A DNA stretch of 64,000 nucleotides. Origin: a virus. A program made the translations under genes and the position numbers. The notes below the pieces were generated by a model, which was not told the origin of the DNA, did not search any database, and saw only the letters and a program-made list of their open reading frames with translations. The stretch covers positions 18,024-82,023 of the IMG/VR virus record IMGVR_UViG_3300047476_002043; one strand, given 5' to 3'. Positions 17,280 through 24,856 of this stretch are shown piece by piece (the stretch's first letter is position 1; the number at the start of each line of letters is the position of its first letter).

Positions 17280-17524
17280 TTGTCCTCCTCCTTGATGACT
17301 GACGCATCCTGCCGCCAATTACAGTGGATGCAGGTTCGGCTTTGCTTTCCTGGATTACCAGGAGATGATTCCCAGCATCCGTAACGATGCCGCCCCTCTG
17401 CGCAATCTTTCTTTTCGCGTTGGTACTTGTCGTAGGCGGATTGGTTGGCCCCGGCAAGAATGGCCAAACAAAGCGCCAGGATGGCAATGCCGAAAAGAGC
17501 CGGGAGAATTTCTTTGAATTTCAT
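17276..17524 (-). CDS. Small membrane-anchored CxxC protein, 82 aa
   Basis: Residues 4-26 form a membrane segment (ILPALFGIAILALCLAIL). The outer part has CAEGRHRYGCW and CIHCNWRQD, so four Cys could bind metal or form disulfides. It is a paralogue of the next upstream gene, which shares the anchor, a spaced C, H-YG-W and C-HCN-RQD. The two genes overlap by ATGA. Function unknown; a host-envelope role is inferred. Confidence 0.8.
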   Translation of the reverse strand: MKFKEILPALFGIAILALCLAILAGANQSAYDKYQREKKDCAEGRHRYGCWESSPGNPGKQSRTCIHCNWRQDASVIKEEDK

Positions 17525-17790
17525 TTGCCGACTCCTTTGACTGCTTCGGTATCTTGCCGAAGATTGCAGTGTTTACAGAATCGCATTTGCTGACCCATGC
17601 TGAGTCCTGATGTGCACCAGGATCCGTACACATGGTGACCAGCTTCGCACTGAGCTCTCTCATCGGCTCGCTTCTTGTCGACGGTTCTGATGATGATGGC
17701 GGAACTGCACGCCACGACCGCTGTCCAGATAATAAACACCTGGACAACTTTTGCGCGGCGCGAGGTGAGAATTTCAATCAGTCTTTTCAT
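17521..17790 (-). CDS. Small membrane-anchored CxxC protein, 89 aa, paralogue
   Basis: Start ATG at 17790 gives an ATGA overlap with the zinc-ribbon gene. A membrane segment spans about residues 13-32, followed by CEAGHHVYGSWC and FCKHCNLRQD. It copies the layout of 17276-17524, so the pair arose by tandem duplication. Function unknown. Confidence 0.8.
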   Translation of the reverse strand: MKRLIEILTSRRAKVVQVFIIWTAVVACSSAIIIRTVDKKRADERAQCEAGHHVYGSWCTSGLSMGQQMRFCKHCNLRQDTEAVKGVGK

Positions 17791-18098
17791 TTGTTGTCCT
17801 GTATTTTGAGTTTGTGGACTCGCGAATTCCATTTCGCAACGCTTTGATGAACATCTTCTCCGACGGGACCCAAAGATCCACAGGAACCGCAACCTACGGC
17901 ATTCTTGTAGATATTGAATTTCTTCTCATTCACGTTACCGCAGAATGGACAGAAGACGAGAGAGAAAGTCAATGTTCCTTTTTTGGATTGATCTTCTTGA
18001 ACTGGAGGCTCCTCAGTCTTGACTTCCAAGGTTTTATTCCTGTTGACGAATCCGCCGAACAAGAACGATCCGATGACGTCACCAATTTGCTTGAACAT
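17787..18098 (-). CDS. Lar-like restriction alleviation zinc protein
   Basis: The 103-residue protein ends in a zinc domain with CPFCG at 50-54, CGSCGSLGP at 70-78 and a later AKWNSR at 88-93. This order (CPFCG, C-CG-GP, WN-R) is typical of the Lar family, whose members relieve host type I restriction. The N-terminal 45 residues are extra. In an early phage operon an anti-restriction role is plausible, though many Lar-like zinc proteins have no tested function. Confidence 0.75.
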   Translation of the reverse strand: MFKQIGDVIGSFLFGGFVNRNKTLEVKTEEPPVQEDQSKKGTLTFSLVFCPFCGNVNEKKFNIYKNAVGCGSCGSLGPVGEDVHQSVAKWNSRVHKLKIQDNK

Positions 18099-18100
18099 GA

Positions 18101-19003
18101 TTATTCTCCGAATTCTTGTTTAGCGATCATGGTGATGAGTTTCTTGCAGGCTTCGTGATCATCGTAGAGATTGTTGTCGAAGTCGGTAACGCTTCGGTAT
18201 CCAACCTTAGCACGAAGTTCTCGGTTGCTGCGGATTTTGATGAACCCAGGAACAAGGTGTGCCGGTTCCAGGATAGTGAAGTGCGCATCTTTCACAGACG
18301 AATTATAGACGGGGATAACCCATCCATATTCACCCTCGAGTGCTACAGCAACGCTGATTGCGCTCGGTTTGATGTGATGCATGTATCGGTCAATGATGCA
18401 CTTATGGAAAACTTCAGCGAACTCATCGCTGTAGAACTTCCTCAGCATGCTGTAGGCATTAGACCTAGCGGTCAGAATAGCATCACGCCCACATGGGAGG
18501 TTCGCTTTGTGGCAGATTGTGTGGCATCTGGCCAGGGCTAATGGATCTTTGGTGCAAGCATCCGCAACTTCTACCACATCGATAATGCCATCGAAGGTTG
18601 GATAGATCAGAGCGTAATGACTAGGGTCACCGAACTCAATCATTCTCAACAATGTGAGATATATCTCGAGAAGGATGTCTTCATTCTTACTCCCGACTGA
18701 GGCCCAAGCGATACCACCGCGATGCACACTATTCAGAGATGTCACGCTGAATACGTCATTGATAGTCAGTTTGATATCAAGTCGCGGTTCCATCGGACAG
18801 TTGGTTGGATTCAACATGTCGGTGATGATGGATGTGACGATGGATCGCATAGCGGAGCGATAACGTGTATCATCCATGCTGAAGTCTTTGGGAGGAAACT
18901 TCTGTTGCATGTAACTTTCGATGAGGAACACAATAACGTTCTTATTCTCTTCGAGGTTGTTCTTATTAAGGCTTCTGGAATTGAGGAATGTCATGTGTGT
19001 CAT
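18101..19003 (-). CDS. Hypothetical protein, 300 aa
   Basis: The ATG at 19003 has AAAGGA seven bases upstream; a longer frame to 19075 overlaps the previous gene. The protein is the largest of the operon, soluble, with several Cys and His in the middle (CHTICHKANLPC) that could bind metal. No family is recognised. Confidence 0.78.
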   Translation of the reverse strand: MTHMTFLNSRSLNKNNLEENKNVIVFLIESYMQQKFPPKDFSMDDTRYRSAMRSIVTSIITDMLNPTNCPMEPRLDIKLTINDVFSVTSLNSVHRGGIAWASVGSKNEDILLEIYLTLLRMIEFGDPSHYALIYPTFDGIIDVVEVADACTKDPLALARCHTICHKANLPCGRDAILTARSNAYSMLRKFYSDEFAEVFHKCIIDRYMHHIKPSAISVAVALEGEYGWVIPVYNSSVKDAHFTILEPAHLVPGFIKIRSNRELRAKVGYRSVTDFDNNLYDDHEACKKLITMIAKQEFGE

Positions 19004-19007
19004 GGGA

Positions 19008-19241
19008 TTATCCTTTTGTGTTTTTGATGTTGAGATACGGGGCTCTTGACGTCCGTAAGTTATTCGAGGCCTCAAGCAGGTGCTCGGTGGTTATGATCTC
19101 TCGCATAAGTATGAGACGGAGTTTTCCATCCTGATCAGGAACAACCGCCTTAAGTTCCCATCCCTCGAGGCCATGTCCTTTCAATGATGCTGTAGCATTT
19201 ATAGGAGCAACGACCTCCTCGCAGTAATCGAAACGTCTCAT
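19008..19241 (-). CDS. Hypothetical protein, 77 aa
   Basis: Starts MRRFDYC with AAGGAAA upstream. The sequence GHGLEGWELKAVVPD with flanking strands resembles small DUF4177-type proteins (short beta-beta proteins with GWELV), but the match is weak. It overlaps 19238-19516 by ATGA. Confidence 0.7.
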   Translation of the reverse strand: MRRFDYCEEVVAPINATASLKGHGLEGWELKAVVPDQDGKLRLILMREIITTEHLLEASNNLRTSRAPYLNIKNTKG

Positions 19242-19516
19242 GTTGTTTTCCTTAAAATTTCAAGATTGATTTCGGGTGAGGATCTCATGATTCCGCGCAT
19301 GGCGCTAGCTTCATCACTACAGATGAGATCGGAAAGATCAGAATCTGCCGCAGGCTCGTAGTCGATCTTAAGTAAGTCAGATAGAGGATACTTCCTGATC
19401 TCATCTCCAGGGAATCTGTCGAAAATGAACGTCTCAGTCTTGTGGTAGAGATCGCGCAACTTTATATCACCTTTGATGTAACCATAAGCATCCTCTACGG
19501 ACACCGGTATGATCAC
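19238..19516 (-). CDS. Hypothetical protein, 92 aa, GTG start
   Basis: A GTG start at 19516 directly adjoins the preceding TAG stop. The protein is acidic and soluble. Position in a contiguous operon supports it; function unknown. Confidence 0.68.
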   Translation of the reverse strand: MIIPVSVEDAYGYIKGDIKLRDLYHKTETFIFDRFPGDEIRKYPLSDLLKIDYEPAADSDLSDLICSDEASAMRGIMRSSPEINLEILRKTT

Positions 19517-19678
19517 CTATCTATGACATACGTTGTCTTGATCTACCCAAGAGAAAATGAAAAACGCATCGTCCTTTTTGTACAGTCTTTCCATTATTCC
19601 TTCGAACTCTATCAAGTCAACAACTTTCTTGTAGCTGCTCATGCGGTCAACGACCGGCGTACCAACTAAAGCTTGCAT
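19517..19678 (-). CDS. First gene of the small-gene operon, 53 aa
   Basis: The ATG at 19678 follows AAGGAGA and stands 40 bases from a TACATTAC element; a longer frame to 19756 would run through the promoter. The peptide is charged with aromatic ends. It is the leader gene of about 15 genes reaching to 14674. Function unknown. Confidence 0.75.
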   Translation of the reverse strand: MQALVGTPVVDRMSSYKKVVDLIEFEGIMERLYKKDDAFFIFSWVDQDNVCHR

Positions 19679-19717
19679 GGAAATCTCCTTATTTTTTTTC
19701 TTGACTTCATCACTTAA

Positions 19718-19725
19718 GTAATGTA
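19718..19725 (-). promoter_or_regulatory. Early-promoter-like octamer TACATTAC
   Basis: Minus-strand TACATTAC, 40 bases upstream of the start at 19678. It probably drives the whole 14.7-19.7 kb operon. Confidence 0.68.
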
Positions 19726-19749
19726 TATCTACAAGATCTTCGAGTACAG

Positions 19750-19785
19750 CATCCACCTACCTGGCCGATGCCAGGTAGGTGGATG
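19750..19785 (-). terminator. 16-bp hairpin containing the stop codon of 19757-20413
   Basis: A perfect 16-bp stem with loop CGAT. The last codons and the TAG stop of the gene at 19757 lie inside the hairpin, so ending translation and RNA folding compete. No T-run follows; the octamer of the next operon lies 25 bases on. Confidence 0.7.
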
Positions 19786-20413
19786 GTATATCTCCCATCG
19801 CAACGTAATGTCTACTGTTCTGATTGCGCTTGTAGCGCCACTCTGGAGAGATCTTGAATTTACCGTACATCATGGCGGTATTGTTGGGATAGACAGCGTT
19901 TACAGCGCAAGCGCGTTTAAGCTCCTTGTACTGCGGCATTTCGAACATCTGTCTAATCACTTGCTTATCGCTAAATGTAGAGAATCCACTACCGTCATGA
20001 ACATTGCCCTTAATCATGAATTTACCGCGAAGCTCGATCACATCAGCTATGTCACTAAAGTGAGTACGAGCTTCTTTGCTGTGAGTTCCCCATGCGATGC
20101 AGTAACCTCTGGCTATAGTTACTCTGCTTCTTATCGATTTGCATCTTGCATAGAAGGCATGAATGAATTGCATGTCTTGATCATCGAGGATCGATTCGAT
20201 GGTTAGGATCTTACCATTCCTCGTCTTGCTACTGATCTTGATGGTATTATCAACCTGTTCAAGAATCAATTCATCATTGTTCCAAACATCATGAAGGTCT
20301 TGTGTTGTAGCTCGTCGAGAGATGATGATTTCATCATCCTTGCATAGAAGCTGCTTAACGGCTTCGAAAAACAGAGAGAATAATTTGGTTGGATCAACCG
20401 ATTCTAAACTCAT
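19757..20413 (-). CDS. Hypothetical protein, 218 aa
   Basis: GAAGGAG precedes the ATG at 20413. The protein is soluble and mixed in structure, with a basic C-terminus. No family is recognised. Its upstream region is the palindrome-rich gap at 20.4-20.98 kb, and it is transcribed away from it. Confidence 0.8.
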   Translation of the reverse strand: MSLESVDPTKLFSLFFEAVKQLLCKDDEIIISRRATTQDLHDVWNNDELILEQVDNTIKISSKTRNGKILTIESILDDQDMQFIHAFYARCKSIRSRVTIARGYCIAWGTHSKEARTHFSDIADVIELRGKFMIKGNVHDGSGFSTFSDKQVIRQMFEMPQYKELKRACAVNAVYPNNTAMMYGKFKISPEWRYKRNQNSRHYVAMGDIPSTYLASAR

Positions 20414-20982
20414 TAGATTCTCCTTCGTTGGTTTGGGTGGCTCATAGAGTGATAACGACTACATTTACTTTAAATATCTCTAAGGTCTCAATCCTCAATT
20501 TAAGAGTTTGTGATGTTCCCTACTCAGTGTTCTTTGTAATTCATTCCTTCGGCTTTAGAGTGTAGAATAACTTTGAGTTTTAGTTGATGATTTTTGCTTC
20601 GCCATCTTTTTTGAAAGATTCTTGATATCGATGAAATCTTACTTTGTTGTTCTACCCTTCCACTCAGGGAAGGGTATAAGTTATGATATCTATAAATATT
20701 TTTTTAGTTGTTCTCGTGCGCGCTTGCGCGTATAGATACTAGTATTAAGATTACTTAATACTAGTTATATCTTTATTTATCTATTATTATTTCTTATATA
20801 AGAAGAAGTATTTATTAATATCTTCTTATACTCTTTAGAGTATAAGTTTATATTTATAAGTATCTTACGTAGTAAGATACTTCCTTCTAGCAACGCAGGC
20901 CTGCGCGCGCGTATTTATAGTTGTCAAATTTAATTCCTAAGGGTAGTCATCTTATACCTAACCAATTTCAAGGAGCTCCCTA
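20414..20982. other. Gene-free AT-rich divergent region
   Basis: About 570 bases without a gene separate the minus gene at 20413 from the plus gene at 20983. The left half is plain AT-rich sequence; the right half holds a chain of perfect palindromes (20653-20905). It may contain divergent promoters, a replication origin or another cis element. Confidence 0.7.
20653..20905. repeat. Cluster of six perfect hairpins
   Basis: Separate inverted repeats lie in series: 20653-20676 (9 bp), 20738-20765 (12 bp, loop ATTA), 20797-20830 (10 bp), 20826-20845 (8 bp, loop TTTA, competing with the previous one), 20858-20882 (11 bp, loop GTA) and 20894-20905 (12-base palindrome). A CGCGC/GCGCG pair is at 20719-20730. 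The arms differ from each other, so this is not a simple repeat array. Confidence 0.8.
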
Positions 20983-21630
20983 ATGCCCGAAGATCCCAAA
21001 ATCCACACCATCAGAGCTGAGGAAGATCCAACATTACCTCCTCCCGACTTAGCTATGCACTACGTCAACACAGTAACCAAAGCCATCTGGCTCTCAGCAG
21101 GCATTGATACTGTTGATGACTGGATCCTGATCGTTCCTGCATCAAGAACAGTTACAGTTGGACCTGGCTTAGTTGGTGGTGGGGCACTGGATGACGATAT
21201 CAGTATATCCATTGCCGATACCGATGTCACTGAGGGTACCTACCGTAACCCGCTCATGACAGTCAACTCAAGAGGTCAGGTTACTGATATCTCTGAAGGG
21301 CTAACTGGTAATGACGTTGTGCGTCGGTTGACGATCGGTATTGATGCTATCACTGATTCAACTTTCGATATACCGGACCTCGTTCGAGTCATCGAAGTTA
21401 GAGTCGTCATCACAACGGCCTACGACAACAATGCTCGTATCTCTGTTGGTAAAGCTTCTAGTCCATCGTGCTATGCAACGGACAACAAGAGCTACCCAGC
21501 TGCGATTGGCACTTATGTCTTTAGGCAGGATGTGTTTAGTGGTCTTGCTGCCGCTCCGCTACGAGTTAGCATCAGTAACAATCCTACGGTTGGTGCTGGT
21601 GAAGTTGTGATCAAATACCTCCTTCCGTAA
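20983..21630 (+). CDS. Probable tail fibre-associated structural protein, 215 aa
   Basis: The ATG at 20983 follows AAGGAG. Residues 55-100 contain VTVGPGLVGGGALDDDISISI and TVNSRGQVTDI, patterns common in phage fibre and collar proteins (GPGL-GGG, then NS-GQVT). The C-terminal 100 residues are beta-rich. It opens the plus-strand fibre cluster that runs to 27250. Exact role unknown. Confidence 0.75.
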   Translation: MPEDPKIHTIRAEEDPTLPPPDLAMHYVNTVTKAIWLSAGIDTVDDWILIVPASRTVTVGPGLVGGGALDDDISISIADTDVTEGTYRNPLMTVNSRGQVTDISEGLTGNDVVRRLTIGIDAITDSTFDIPDLVRVIEVRVVITTAYDNNARISVGKASSPSCYATDNKSYPAAIGTYVFRQDVFSGLAAAPLRVSISNNPTVGAGEVVIKYLLP

Positions 21631-21635
21631 GTTGA

Positions 21636-21670
21636 CGTTCTACTCCTCCCATGATGGGAGGAGTAGAACG
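21636..21670 (+). terminator. Hairpin terminator after 20983-21630
   Basis: A 15-bp perfect stem with a 5-base loop followed by CTTTTTG on the plus strand. Confidence 0.82.
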
Positions 21671-21724
21671 CTTTTTGATCATCCTATGGAACCATAATAA
21701 TTCACCACCCAAGGGGTAACCTTT

Positions 21725-22210
21725 ATGCCCGATAGTACAGACATCATTGAAAATATCGTCGGTTTCATGACCGCCGATGGTAAGGTGTGGCGACTTCCGA
21801 CTGGAGTGGCTACAACCCTGAAGCAAGTCCTGGCCGTCACGAACGCATCGACAGGTCAGGTTGAATTCGTTACATTGACCAAGACTGATCTTGGCTTAGG
21901 TAATGTGAGCAATGTTGACCAGTTACCAAGAAGTGCTGAATACGAAATGACAACAGCCGGAGTCGCTTACATGGTAGTTCAAGCCGACAACGGGAAGACT
22001 AAAGGCTGTGACACTGGAGTTGTTCTCGACGACCTCTTACCATTCACTCAAATCGTTGTGTTCAATGAAGCTAACGTTGACATCCCGTACACGCTTCCCG
22101 TTGGATACACCCAGAAAGGCGGTAATACGGATTCTAAAATCCGTAAACACACCTACGCCTCTTTCCAATGGATTTCTTCAACAGAGCTCCGCATTGCTTG
22201 CTCACCTTAA
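21725..22210 (+). CDS. Probable fibre-associated structural protein, 161 aa
   Basis: The first 70 residues contain TNASTGQVEFVTLTKTDLGLGNVSNVDQL, the LGLGNV-NV pattern that is common near trimerisation or attachment parts of phage tail fibres. The C-terminus is beta-rich. It lies in the same plus-strand cluster. No catalytic motif is seen. Confidence 0.78.
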   Translation: MPDSTDIIENIVGFMTADGKVWRLPTGVATTLKQVLAVTNASTGQVEFVTLTKTDLGLGNVSNVDQLPRSAEYEMTTAGVAYMVVQADNGKTKGCDTGVVLDDLLPFTQIVVFNEANVDIPYTLPVGYTQKGGNTDSKIRKHTYASFQWISSTELRIACSP

Positions 22211-22232
22211 CAACTAACATGGAGATGTTCTT

Positions 22233-23057
22233 ATGGCACTAGCCTTAGATGTTGTTCAGAACATCTTGCAATGTTCTGTTAACGGTCAGGGTACAGCCAA
22301 CGGCTGGACCTTTAGTTTGCCAGCTGGAGTGCTGGACAATGATCAATTCCAGATTAGTGGAGATTATGTCCAGCCTAAGTCTACTGGGACATTTAGATGT
22401 GCTCATATGGTCGTTAGGATAATGGCTGTTAATGGCGGTACAACGGTTTATGCCAACAGGCTTATAAACGTTGTCGACTTTGGTATGAAGATGACTGCCC
22501 TAGGGCAGGGAATATCCTACAACAGCACCATCTATTCGTCATTCGCTATTAACAACAGCGGACAAAATTCCTACACCATCTCCTTCAATTTCTACATCAA
22601 TGCGACACCATCGATCAACCATGAGTTTGCTATATTTGGTAAGTCCTCTGCGGCCACTTACTACATGTACATATACGTCACTACAACATCAGGCGTTATC
22701 TTGTACTGCAAAACCGGTGCTGGCGCATCTAACACGATGGTTCTAACGAGCACGAACACATGTAGACGTGGACAATGGAATCAGTATTCGATATCCATAC
22801 CAGCTGGATCTTCGGTATTGTGGTCAACTACGCTCAATGGTGTAGTGACTACATCAGGTAGCAATGTGGCATTCCCTAACTTAAACTTTTCAACAGGCTT
22901 AGATTCGTACGGTGGACCATCAGGATCGGGAAACACGATGATCATTTCTGATCTTAAGGTTATTGAGAACTCAACAACAAAGATCGATGAAAAACTCCAA
23001 TCATTGCCGACCAATGCGTCAGCTTTAGGATCACCAACATTCAATCAATCCTCTTAA
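22233..23057 (+). CDS. Fibre-cluster paralogue 1, lectin-like, 274 aa
   Basis: First of three tandem paralogues. Residues 15-55 share GQGTANGWTF, LPAG, DND-FQISGD with the next two genes, followed by a variable beta-rich domain that looks like a concanavalin/LamG jelly roll (YNSTIYSSF, YTISFNFYIN). Such domains bind glycans, so a receptor-binding role is inferred. The C-terminal part is the most divergent of the three. Confidence 0.82.
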   Translation: MALALDVVQNILQCSVNGQGTANGWTFSLPAGVLDNDQFQISGDYVQPKSTGTFRCAHMVVRIMAVNGGTTVYANRLINVVDFGMKMTALGQGISYNSTIYSSFAINNSGQNSYTISFNFYINATPSINHEFAIFGKSSAATYYMYIYVTTTSGVILYCKTGAGASNTMVLTSTNTCRRGQWNQYSISIPAGSSVLWSTTLNGVVTTSGSNVAFPNLNFSTGLDSYGGPSGSGNTMIISDLKVIENSTTKIDEKLQSLPTNASALGSPTFNQSS

Positions 23058-23072
23058 CCCCAAGGTAACAAG

Positions 23073-23945
23073 ATGGCTATCTATGCGACAGCAGGACAGA
23101 CTATCTTCAACTGCTCAGTTGGTGGACAAGGTACAGCCAACGGCTGGACTTTTACTTTACCTGCTGGAGTTGCAGATAATGACCTTTTTCAAATCAGTGG
23201 TGATTCCGTCCAGTTCAAATCAGCCACAGCTTACTACTGTAGACAATACGCAGTGCGCGTCAACGGCGTTAATGGTGGCAACACGACACTGATTGCGCAA
23301 ACGTTTATCGTTGGCGAGCGTGGGATGCGACCTAACCTAACTAGTGTATCGGGTTTGAGTTATAACTCAGCGATTTACAACAGTCTGGTTAATACTAGCG
23401 CTTCCATGGACTGTACAGTTGAATTTGCGGCCTACATTCCTCCGGCAGGATCTAACTCGCTGTATTCGATCATGGCAAGGGGCACATCGTACCTCAGCAG
23501 TTCATCACCAACAGGAACTTCACACATTCTAGCGCTGATGATCTCCAACGTAGCGACTCCGACCGTAAGTCTATACGCACTCAACACGTCAGGAGCCCTC
23601 CAATCTTTAATTACTGCATCATCTGCATTCGGCCTTACTCGATCGGTGTGGATTAGTGTCAAGATAACGTGGACAGCAGCCGCAGCAACAACAGTCACGC
23701 TTGATATCAACGGTACTCAAGTTGTTGCTGGTACATCTTCATCCTATCACCTCAATTTACAACAGGCAGCTATTGATGGAGGTATGTGGACAGGGTGTTC
23801 CAATGGAGTTGCTAACTCAGGTGCTCCTTTGATGGCAGATTTGGTTATCACTCAAAACAGTTACAACGTCCTCACCGATCCTATGACGTCCCAACACGCC
23901 AACGCCACTCTTGTTGGCACCCCAGTCTTCAACCTACTCAACTAA
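23073..23945 (+). CDS. Fibre-cluster paralogue 2, lectin-like, 290 aa
   Basis: Begins MAIYATAGQTIFNC, then the same GQGTANGWTF and LPAG block as its neighbours. It also shares YNSAIYNSLVN, a VKITWTAAAATTVTLDING strand and an ending like ATLVGTPVFN with paralogue 3. The central loop region differs, as expected for a receptor-binding surface. Confidence 0.82.
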   Translation: MAIYATAGQTIFNCSVGGQGTANGWTFTLPAGVADNDLFQISGDSVQFKSATAYYCRQYAVRVNGVNGGNTTLIAQTFIVGERGMRPNLTSVSGLSYNSAIYNSLVNTSASMDCTVEFAAYIPPAGSNSLYSIMARGTSYLSSSSPTGTSHILALMISNVATPTVSLYALNTSGALQSLITASSAFGLTRSVWISVKITWTAAAATTVTLDINGTQVVAGTSSSYHLNLQQAAIDGGMWTGCSNGVANSGAPLMADLVITQNSYNVLTDPMTSQHANATLVGTPVFNLLN

Positions 23946-23964
23946 CACAACAAGGATCATCATC

Positions 23965-24840
23965 ATGTCTATCTACGCAACAGCAGGGCAGACTATCTTC
24001 AGCTGCAACGTCGGCGGTCAGGGTACAGCCAACGGCTGGACCTTCACCCTTCCGGCAGGCATCCAGGACAACGATAGCTTCCAGATCAGCGGCGACAACG
24101 TTCAATTCAAGTCAGCCATCACCTACTACTGCAAAACCTACAACATCCGTGTTCAGGGCGTTAACGGTTCCAGCTCCGCGCTCATTCTTCAGCCGATCAC
24201 CATCAAGGAACGTGGCATGAAGTCTAGCGCTGCTACCGGTACTGGCGTTAGCTACAACTCAACCATCTGCAACGGCTGGGTCAACTCCAGCGCTACTGTC
24301 GATACCACAGTCGAATTCGCATTCTACATCCCGACTACAGCAGCGGCGACTGTCGCTTACTGCCTCTGTGCTAGGACATCTGGTACCAACATCACAACAA
24401 CTGTTCCAACACAAGCGACAACAGTTCTCTCGATGCTGCTCGATACGACAACCAGTCCTAACGTAACGCTTTACGTCAGGAACCCCGCCGGTACCTTGAT
24501 CACAACCCACTCAGCCATCTCTTCCTTCGGCTTGGTTCGTGGTAACTGGTACAGCTGCAAAATCACTTGGTCGGCCGCTGCCTCCACTGTCGTTACTCTC
24601 GACATCAATGGCATTCAGTCCAACGCCACTGCCTCTGCCAACAACCACATCGGCGGAGCCACCATCCAGACTGACGGTATCGTGTATACCGGAAGCGCCA
24701 TCTCTAGCGGTACCAACTACCCGATCATCGCTGACCTTCGCGTCATCCAGGCCGGCTTCGGTGTTATCACTGACCCGATGACCGCACAGCATTCTCAGGC
24801 TACACTTGTGGGTACACCTACCTTCAACCAAGTTAGCTGA
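23965..24840 (+). CDS. Fibre-cluster paralogue 3, lectin-like, 291 aa
   Basis: The ATG at 23965 follows AAGGATC; a longer frame from 23911 would overlap paralogue 2. It is closest to paralogue 2 over its whole length (same start, ITWSAAASTVVTLDINGIQ, ATLVGTPTFNQ). Codon choice is more C-rich at third positions than in paralogue 1, which suggests high expression. Probably a major fibre or decoration protein. Confidence 0.82.
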   Translation: MSIYATAGQTIFSCNVGGQGTANGWTFTLPAGIQDNDSFQISGDNVQFKSAITYYCKTYNIRVQGVNGSSSALILQPITIKERGMKSSAATGTGVSYNSTICNGWVNSSATVDTTVEFAFYIPTTAAATVAYCLCARTSGTNITTTVPTQATTVLSMLLDTTTSPNVTLYVRNPAGTLITTHSAISSFGLVRGNWYSCKITWSAAASTVVTLDINGIQSNATASANNHIGGATIQTDGIVYTGSAISSGTNYPIIADLRVIQAGFGVITDPMTAQHSQATLVGTPTFNQVS

Positions 24841-24856
24841 TAGGGCTGATTAAGTA

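Noticed and set aside
20653-20905. CRISPR array
   Set aside because: The palindromes differ from each other and have no regular spacing or repeated unit.
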